Below are positions 7,895 through 10,948 of a stretch of 10,948 nt of DNA, piece after piece. Below the pieces are notes generated by a model that saw nothing but the letters and a program-made list of their open reading frames with translations, searched no databases and had not been told where the DNA came from. A program made the translations under genes and the position numbers. The stretch lies in assembly GCA_021825035.1 (NCBI GenBank), contig JAKAIQ010000054.1:1-10948 (forward strand). Reading direction: 5' to 3'. Source of the DNA: Deltaproteobacteria bacterium (GTDB lineage Bacteria; Desulfobacterota; GWC2-55-46). Position 1 is the stretch's first letter. The number at the start of each line of letters is the position of its first letter.

Positions 7895-7945
7895 AACGCG
7901 CCACTGCCGGAGATTTTTTAAAGCATTTATCAGAGGAGAAGCCGC

Positions 7946-7974
7946 ATTATAGTATAAATCATATTATCTGTCTA
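7946..7974 (-). promoter_or_regulatory. Sigma70-type promoter candidate for the cytochrome c-narGHJI operon
   Basis: On the minus strand TAGACA (7974-7969) is followed after exactly 17 bases by TATAAT (7951-7946), a perfect -10 and a 5-of-6 -35 at ideal spacing in AT-rich sequence between narK and the next gene. Transcription would start near 7939. I see no exact FNR box (TTGAT, 4 bases, ATCAA) or HcpR/CRP-like box (TTGTGA, 6 bases, TCACAA) between 7811 and 8050, which is surprising for an anaerobic respiratory operon. The leader would be about 130 bases to GTG 7810 or about 665 bases to the cytochrome start. Confidence 0.65.
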
Positions 7975-8050
7975 TAGCTAAATTTTGCTTAAAAAAAACA
8001 ATACGTTACGTTCAAGCCGAAAAACCGGTCCAGCGCCCTCGAATCCAACG

Positions 8051-9541
8051 CTAATGCCCGCCATGCATCATTTCCTTGTCTACCGAGGAGAGCTGGTATT
8101 CCTGCGAAAAAGCCCCTGCCGGCTCCCTCAGCATGAAAAGACAGAAGAAGAAAGTCGAGAGCGACACGGAGGCGATAAACCAGAAAAAATGCTGATCGTT
8201 AACGAACGTGTAGACGGTAAGGTACAGTACTGCGCCCACGTTGCCGAATGCCCCGATGTAGCCGGATATCTGGCCGGTTATGCGCCGCTTGATAAGCGGC
8301 GCCAGGGCGTATGTCGTTCCGCATCCTCCCGTTATGAATAGGGCCGAAATGATGATTACAAACACGGCGAGCGGCAAGGGCCAGGAGGAATTTATGAAAC
8401 TCATGACTACCAGGCTTATCGTTATGCCGACAAGATATATGAGCATGGCCCCTCTCCTCGACGGCGACCTGTCCGAGATGAATCCGCCGAGGGACCTGGC
8501 AAAAAAGTTCATGAAGGCGAAGAGAGAGCCTATAAGACCCGCCGTCTGAGGGGTGAGATGAAAGCTCTTCTGGAAAAACATTGGAAGCATGGATATGATG
8601 CCGAGCTCGGCGCCGAATGATGACGCATAGCAGCAGCAGAGGCAGGCGACGTCAGTGAATCTGTACCTGTCGTCTTCAGGAACGCCTTTCTTGAGTATGG
8701 GGGCGTTAAAACGCACTATCTGGGAGACCTGGTAGAGGACGACTGCGGCTACGACGGCATAGGCCGCATACGAGGCGTTGCGGCTCATGAATCCCATGCC
8801 CTGTATCCTCCAGACAAGCACAGCCAGCACGCCTATGATGGGGATCGTCCATATTATAGCGTTCACCATGTCGCCCCAGGTGCTTACCTCGATGGCCGAA
8901 CCTTTTCTCGGCCTGTGGTAGACGCTCCCCGGGGGGCCGTCGGTTATGGCAAACCAATAGTAGAGGCCGTACGCGAGCATTACGACTCCGCTGAAGGCTA
9001 TCGCGTATCTCCAGCTCCCGAATACGTTAAGCGCGACAAAAGGCAGGAGCATGGCAGCAATGGAAGACCCCCAGTTTCCGAGCCCTCCTTCCACACCCTG
9101 CGCAAACCCTATGTCCCTCGGCTTGAACCACAGGGAAGTCATGTGAATGCCGACGACGAAGCCGGTGCCCACCATGCTGAGAAGGAGACGGGATATCAGC
9201 ATCTGGGTGTACGAGTTGCTGAAGGCAAAAGCGAAACACGGTATGGACATTATGACCATGATCCCGGTAAATGTCCTCCTCGGCCCCAACCTGTCAGAGA
9301 TCATCCCGGTGATGACGCGCCCGGGCATCGTGAGGGCCACGTTGCAGATGGCGAGGAGCTTCAACTGCTGAATGGTAAAGCCCGACTCCTTAATTATGGT
9401 GGAGACGAGAGGGGCCATGTTGAACCAGACGAAAAACGTAAGGAAGAACGCGAACCAGGTCTTGTGCAGAGCGACGATGTCGGACCTTTTGAAGTCCACT
9501 AAATCGCCCCAACTCATCCTTTCTTCATTGGCGGATGTCAT
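8051..9541 (-). CDS. narK: NarK-type nitrate/nitrite transporter (major facilitator superfamily)
   Basis: 496 residues from ATG 9541, with about 12 hydrophobic segments, of the nitrate/nitrite porter family. It brings nitrate to the cytoplasmic active site of NarG and/or exports nitrite. Residues below are counted from this Met. MFS motif A is seen as SDRLGPRR (82-89). Both nitrate signature motifs are present: GGLGNWGSS (152-160) and GAFGNVGAV (430-438). The arginine in PGRVITG (R75) is a likely substrate-binding residue, and FGAELGI (309-315) recalls the NrtP/NRT2-like and NarK1 branch. Cys-rich CLCCC in a membrane segment (300-304) is unusual. The start was chosen because GGAGG lies 6 bases before ATG 9541; the open frame could begin two codons earlier at a TTG, but that start overlaps the ribosome-site spacer. 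It lies 64 bases after uspA, so the two may share a transcript. A separate promoter follows narK. Confidence 0.95.
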   Translation of the reverse strand: MTSANEERMSWGDLVDFKRSDIVALHKTWFAFFLTFFVWFNMAPLVSTIIKESGFTIQQLKLLAICNVALTMPGRVITGMISDRLGPRRTFTGIMVIMSIPCFAFAFSNSYTQMLISRLLLSMVGTGFVVGIHMTSLWFKPRDIGFAQGVEGGLGNWGSSIAAMLLPFVALNVFGSWRYAIAFSGVVMLAYGLYYWFAITDGPPGSVYHRPRKGSAIEVSTWGDMVNAIIWTIPIIGVLAVLVWRIQGMGFMSRNASYAAYAVVAAVVLYQVSQIVRFNAPILKKGVPEDDRYRFTDVACLCCCYASSFGAELGIISMLPMFFQKSFHLTPQTAGLIGSLFAFMNFFARSLGGFISDRSPSRRGAMLIYLVGITISLVVMSFINSSWPLPLAVFVIIISALFITGGCGTTYALAPLIKRRITGQISGYIGAFGNVGAVLYLTVYTFVNDQHFFWFIASVSLSTFFFCLFMLREPAGAFSQEYQLSSVDKEMMHGGH

Positions 9542-9552
9542 CAGCAACCTCC
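9542..9552 (-). promoter_or_regulatory. Ribosome binding site that sets the narK start
   Basis: GGAGG at 9552-9548 with a 6-base spacer to ATG 9541. It rules out the in-frame TTG at 9547, which would leave no spacer at all. Confidence 0.85.
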
Positions 9553-9588
9553 GGAATATTAATGCCTGTTAAGTATCAGGACAAATAG

Positions 9589-9606
9589 GCCGAAACACGC
9601 TTCGGC
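9589..9606 (-). terminator. Weak hairpin at the uspA stop codon, possible attenuator or partial terminator
   Basis: A perfect 6-base-pair stem (GCCGAA with TTCGGC) and a 6-base loop overlap the last base of the uspA stop codon. The downstream sequence on the minus strand is only modestly T-rich (CCTATTTGTCC), so full termination is unlikely. It may lower read-through from uspA into narK or protect the uspA 3' end. Confidence 0.35.
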
Positions 9607-10016
9607 TAAGAATGCATTACAAGCACGGGACAATCAGCGTGCCGGACGAGATACGCGCTAACGCTGCCCAGCACCATGTTGTCGATAAGCCCGCCGCCCC
9701 GCCTTCCGACCACGAGGATATCGGGATTCTTGTTCTCCGCAGCCTCAACGATCATCTTGCGCGGGTCGCCAACGGCGAGAATGGCGTCGACATTAAGGCC
9801 TTGCTGAACAACCCAATTGGCCGCGCTCTTGAGGTCGGCGTCTCTCCTGTCGCGCCACTTCTCAAAAGAATCCTCATCCATGCTGGTCGCATCAAGAGGC
9901 TCTTCAACCACGGTAATAAGGATTATCTCGGGCTTTTGCAGCTTGAAAAGCTCGACGGCCTTTTCCAGCGCATCCTGCGCTTTCCTGGAGCCATCGTGGC
10001 ATATCATTATTTTCAT
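9606..10016 (-). CDS. Universal stress protein, UspA family, ATP-binding type
   Basis: 136 residues, a single Usp domain (alpha/beta, HUP superfamily), probably a cytoplasmic dimer. It begins MKIMICHDGS, typical for the first strand and turn. The ATP-binding signature G-2x-G-9x-G-S is complete near the C-terminus (GRRGGG...VLGSVS), followed by HADCPVLV, so it belongs to the ATP-binding subclass (like MJ0577) rather than the non-binding UspA type. Usp proteins are induced by starvation, oxygen limitation and respiratory stress; the exact role here is not known. Usp genes often sit beside anaerobic respiration genes, which fits its place just before narK. GGAGGGG lies 9 bases before ATG 10016. 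A candidate promoter with an extended -10 lies about 180 bases upstream. Confidence 0.95.
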   Translation of the reverse strand: MKIMICHDGSRKAQDALEKAVELFKLQKPEIILITVVEEPLDATSMDEDSFEKWRDRRDADLKSAANWVVQQGLNVDAILAVGDPRKMIVEAAENKNPDILVVGRRGGGLIDNMVLGSVSAYLVRHADCPVLVMHS

Positions 10017-10073
10017 GTTATGAAGCCCCTCCGGACATATTACGCCTCATCAACCCTTATGCGCGGCATCAAC

Positions 10074-10098
10074 GCGCCGCAAGGCCGCCTTACGGCGC
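10074..10098 (-). promoter_or_regulatory. GC-rich hairpin in the presumed uspA leader
   Basis: Inverted repeat: outer arms GCGCCG (10074-10079) and CGGCGC (10093-10098), one mismatch, inner arms AAGG and CCTT, loop CCG. There are ten base pairs with one C-A mismatch on the plus strand. No T run follows on either strand, so it is not a classical terminator. It lies about 60-80 bases before the uspA start codon and would fold in a leader transcript, where it could affect stability or translation. It could also be an inverted repeat without function. Confidence 0.45.
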
Positions 10099-10193
10099 AA
10101 TCAAGCGTACTGCATCGCCTCGAGCGCGGCTGCAAACGCGTCTTCCCGACAGTGTCTGACAAAAAAGATTTTTTTGGAAATCGGCTTACGCTA

Positions 10194-10220
10194 ATTATCA
10201 CAATAGAAAGACATATTCAA
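10194..10220 (-). promoter_or_regulatory. Candidate uspA promoter with extended -10
   Basis: On the minus strand TTGAAT (10220-10215) is followed by a 15-base spacer and GATAAT (10199-10194), preceded by TGT, giving the extended -10 form TGTGATAAT. The spacer is shorter than the ideal 17, but an extended -10 tolerates a poor -35. The start point would be near 10187, leaving a leader of about 170 bases before uspA. Confidence 0.4.
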
Positions 10221-10225
10221 GAACT

Positions 10226-10245
10226 TTTTTAAGCCTTTTTAAGCC
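10226..10245. repeat. Tandem 10-base direct repeat with A-tracts
   Basis: TTTTTAAGCC occurs twice without a gap (10226-10235 and 10236-10245). On the minus strand this places A-tracts 10 bases apart, one helical turn, ending just upstream of the candidate uspA -35 (10220-10215). That is the layout of an UP element or bent DNA. Confidence 0.5.
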
Positions 10246-10334
10246 TCAGGAGGATTCAATTTCAATCCGTCCCTTCCGATCAAAGTCTTGTGGTCTTGCG
10301 CGCAGTCTTCTCATCAAACTATCGACGCAGGTTT

Positions 10335-10357
10335 AGCAATATTGTTATAAGCAATAT
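10335..10357. repeat. AGCAATAT direct repeat, 15-base period
   Basis: AGCAATAT is at 10335-10342 and again at 10350-10357; the first copy contains the palindrome CAATATTG. The stretch is AT-rich and in the folE-uspA gap. No regulator is assigned, and chance is possible. Confidence 0.3.
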
Positions 10358-10443
10358 ACATACCAAAAATGAATAAATTCTCAAGCGCGCAAAAAGGCAG
10401 GTTTTTAGGGCAATTAGGGCCCGGAAAACAAACGTGTTCAAAA

Positions 10444-10564
10444 CGTAAGCTTAACCATGATGTTACGATTTCGTAATACCATCATGTCAAAAACATGATA
10501 AATATCAGAAAAATCAGATTTGCTACCTTTTCGTAACAGAAAGAGAAAAGGAATGGGCTTTACG
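10444..10564. promoter_or_regulatory. Cluster of nested inverted repeats, possible operator region
   Basis: A core dyad TTACGA-TT-TCGTAA (10463-10476) is nested in a larger inverted repeat, CATGATG (10456-10462) and CATCATG (10480-10486), with a 3-base bulge. The right arm also belongs to a second perfect dyad, ATCATGT (10481-10487), 5-base loop, ACATGAT (10493-10499). TTTCGTAA recurs exactly 60 bases on (10469 and 10529), and TTACG or CGTAA occurs five times in 121 bases. This density suggests protein binding sites or alternative RNA hairpins. On the minus strand a consensus -35, TTGACA, lies in the loop and right arm of the second dyad (10494-10489), but the -10 at 17 bases is poor. Confidence 0.45.
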
Positions 10565-10662
10565 GTAAGGTTTCAGATGATTTGAATCGTCAGGTGCGCA
10601 ACAACATTTTTGACAGGCGGATATAGATATCTCCTAATTCATTCGGCTTCTGGCGCCCGAAG

Positions 10663-10948
10663 CTATTCCGCCGCCCTGCCAACGTATGAAAGGAACTCAT
10701 GTCGTGTCGAGGGGTTGTCACGGAAAACCCCGAGGAGAGAAGATGTCACCATCCTGGAATTCTGCTTTTCCACGCCGCGCATCATCATGCAGAGATGCCG
10801 GGCATCTATCATCACGCCAACTCCGTCGGCGTTTATCGATTCCATTATCGTGCGCGATATCTGCTCCGTAAGCCGCTCCTGAAGCTGAAGGCGTCTTGCG
10901 TACATGTCGACGAGCCTTGCGAGCTTGCTCACGCCGAACACCTTTCCC
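10663..10948 (-). CDS. folE: GTP cyclohydrolase I, C-terminal part (cut by window edge)
   Basis: The last 94 codons are visible, ending at TAG 10665-10663; the frame stays open to the window edge, so the start lies outside. FolE converts GTP to dihydroneopterin triphosphate, the first step to folate (and to queuosine or biopterin in some bacteria), in the cytoplasm as a decamer. Family blocks: GKVFGVSKLARLVDMYARR and QERLTEQI near the start of the fragment; then DARHLCMMMRG, whose Cys matches the third zinc ligand (C181 in E. coli), so this is the zinc-dependent type I enzyme; and a final STRHEFLSYV. The start visible at the internal GTG 10941 is not the true start. No link to nitrate respiration is evident; molybdenum cofactor synthesis also uses GTP but by a different enzyme. 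Confidence 0.96.
   Translation of the reverse strand, partial: GKVFGVSKLARLVDMYARRLQLQERLTEQISRTIMESINADGVGVMIDARHLCMMMRGVEKQNSRMVTSSLLGVFRDNPSTRHEFLSYVGRAAE

Larger units (their letters stand above)
10017..10662. other. 646-base gap between folE and uspA without a credible gene
   Basis: No frame on either strand gives a believable protein; the longest local frames are antisense extensions of uspA or folE or are under 20 codons. From right to left it holds a dyad-repeat cluster (10444-10564), an AGCAATAT direct repeat (10335-10357), a tandem TTTTTAAGCC pair (10226-10245), a promoter-like element (10194-10220) and a GC-rich hairpin (10074-10098). It is AT-rich from about 10150 to 10620 and GC-rich nearer uspA. 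It could hold regulatory sites, a long uspA leader or an unannotated small RNA. Confidence 0.7.

Noticed and set aside
7986..8045. Intrinsic terminator after narK (minus strand, ending in an eight-T run)
   Set aside because: The T run at 7998-7991 is real, but the only stem before it (CCG/CGG around a T loop) is three pairs long and about 17 bases away.
8915..9502. 195-codon plus-strand frame opposite narK
   Set aside because: Shadow of narK with a highly charged, low-complexity product and no ribosome site; the opposite strand carries clear transporter motifs.
9553..9588. Promoter for narK (TTGTCC, 17 bases, TAATAT on the minus strand)
   Set aside because: Only four of six matches in each box, and the start point would fall in or after the GGAGG ribosome site needed for narK.
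9612..10232. 206-codon plus-strand frame opposite uspA running into the gap
   Set aside because: Most of it mirrors uspA, and the extension has no supporting start, domain or codon pattern.
10450..10500. Small peptides of 13-14 codons on either strand within the dyad repeats
   Set aside because: They follow from ATG triplets in the CATGATG arms, lack ribosome sites and have no sign of coding.
10605..10650. Plus-strand promoter (TTGACA, 17 bases, CCTAAT) reading into the folE 3' end
   Set aside because: The -10 is weak and there is no gene on that strand; an antisense RNA cannot be shown from sequence alone.
1..10948. CRISPR array, insertion sequence, tRNA, rRNA or phage genes
   Set aside because: No regularly spaced repeats, no transposase or terminal inverted repeats, and no tRNA-like or rRNA-like segments were seen on reading both strands.

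Overview
The window carries a complete membrane-bound respiratory nitrate reductase locus. Every gene I can support lies on the minus strand, so transcription runs from high to low coordinates. Read in that direction, the genes are: the 3' part of a GTP cyclohydrolase I gene (folE, cut by the window edge); a 646-base stretch without a gene; a UspA-type stress protein; a NarK-type nitrate/nitrite transporter; a possible small unknown gene; a membrane-anchored monoheme cytochrome c; then narG, narH, narJ and narI. A strong intrinsic terminator sits at the extreme left edge.

Region by region. 10663-10948 is the folE C-terminus. 10017-10662 holds no credible ORF. It does hold a cluster of dyad repeats (10444-10564), short direct repeats, a candidate uspA promoter with two A-tracts spaced 10 bases apart upstream of it, and a GC-rich hairpin in the presumed uspA leader. 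8051-10016 is uspA and narK, with a short hairpin between them. 7811-8050 is AT-rich and carries a near-consensus sigma70-type promoter (TAGACA, 17 bases, TATAAT). That promoter is the best candidate for driving the rest of the cluster. 41-7272 is a tightly packed operon, cytochrome c-narGHJI, with gaps of 0 to 6 bases. At each junction the Shine-Dalgarno sequence of the next gene is written inside the last codons of the gene before it.

How the parts work together (family knowledge plus inference). NarK imports nitrate or exchanges it for nitrite. NarG (Mo-bisMGD and one [4Fe-4S]) and NarH (three [4Fe-4S] and one [3Fe-4S]) form the cytoplasmic catalytic arm. NarI (di-heme b) anchors them in the membrane, and NarJ is the dedicated assembly chaperone. 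NarG has no twin-arginine signal, so this is the inward-facing nitrate reductase type. The least standard element is the cytochrome c: it has a signal peptide, an Ala/Pro-rich linker, one CMSCH heme site, a C-terminal transmembrane helix and a basic tail predicted to be cytoplasmic. A c-type cytochrome next to narG recalls narC of Thermus and the cytochrome-containing nar clusters of Geobacter, and suggests an electron route other than the plain quinol-to-NarI path.

Organism. The window suggests a Gram-negative anaerobic or facultative nitrate respirer with moderately high GC and frequent AGG and ATA codons. Gene layout would fit Desulfobacterota or Nitrospirota-like lineages, but this is a weak inference and the sequence alone cannot settle it. 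There is no sign of phage, transposon, CRISPR or a truly unknown multi-gene system. The best leads are the anchored cytochrome, the small unknown gene in front of it and the dyad-rich gap beside folE.
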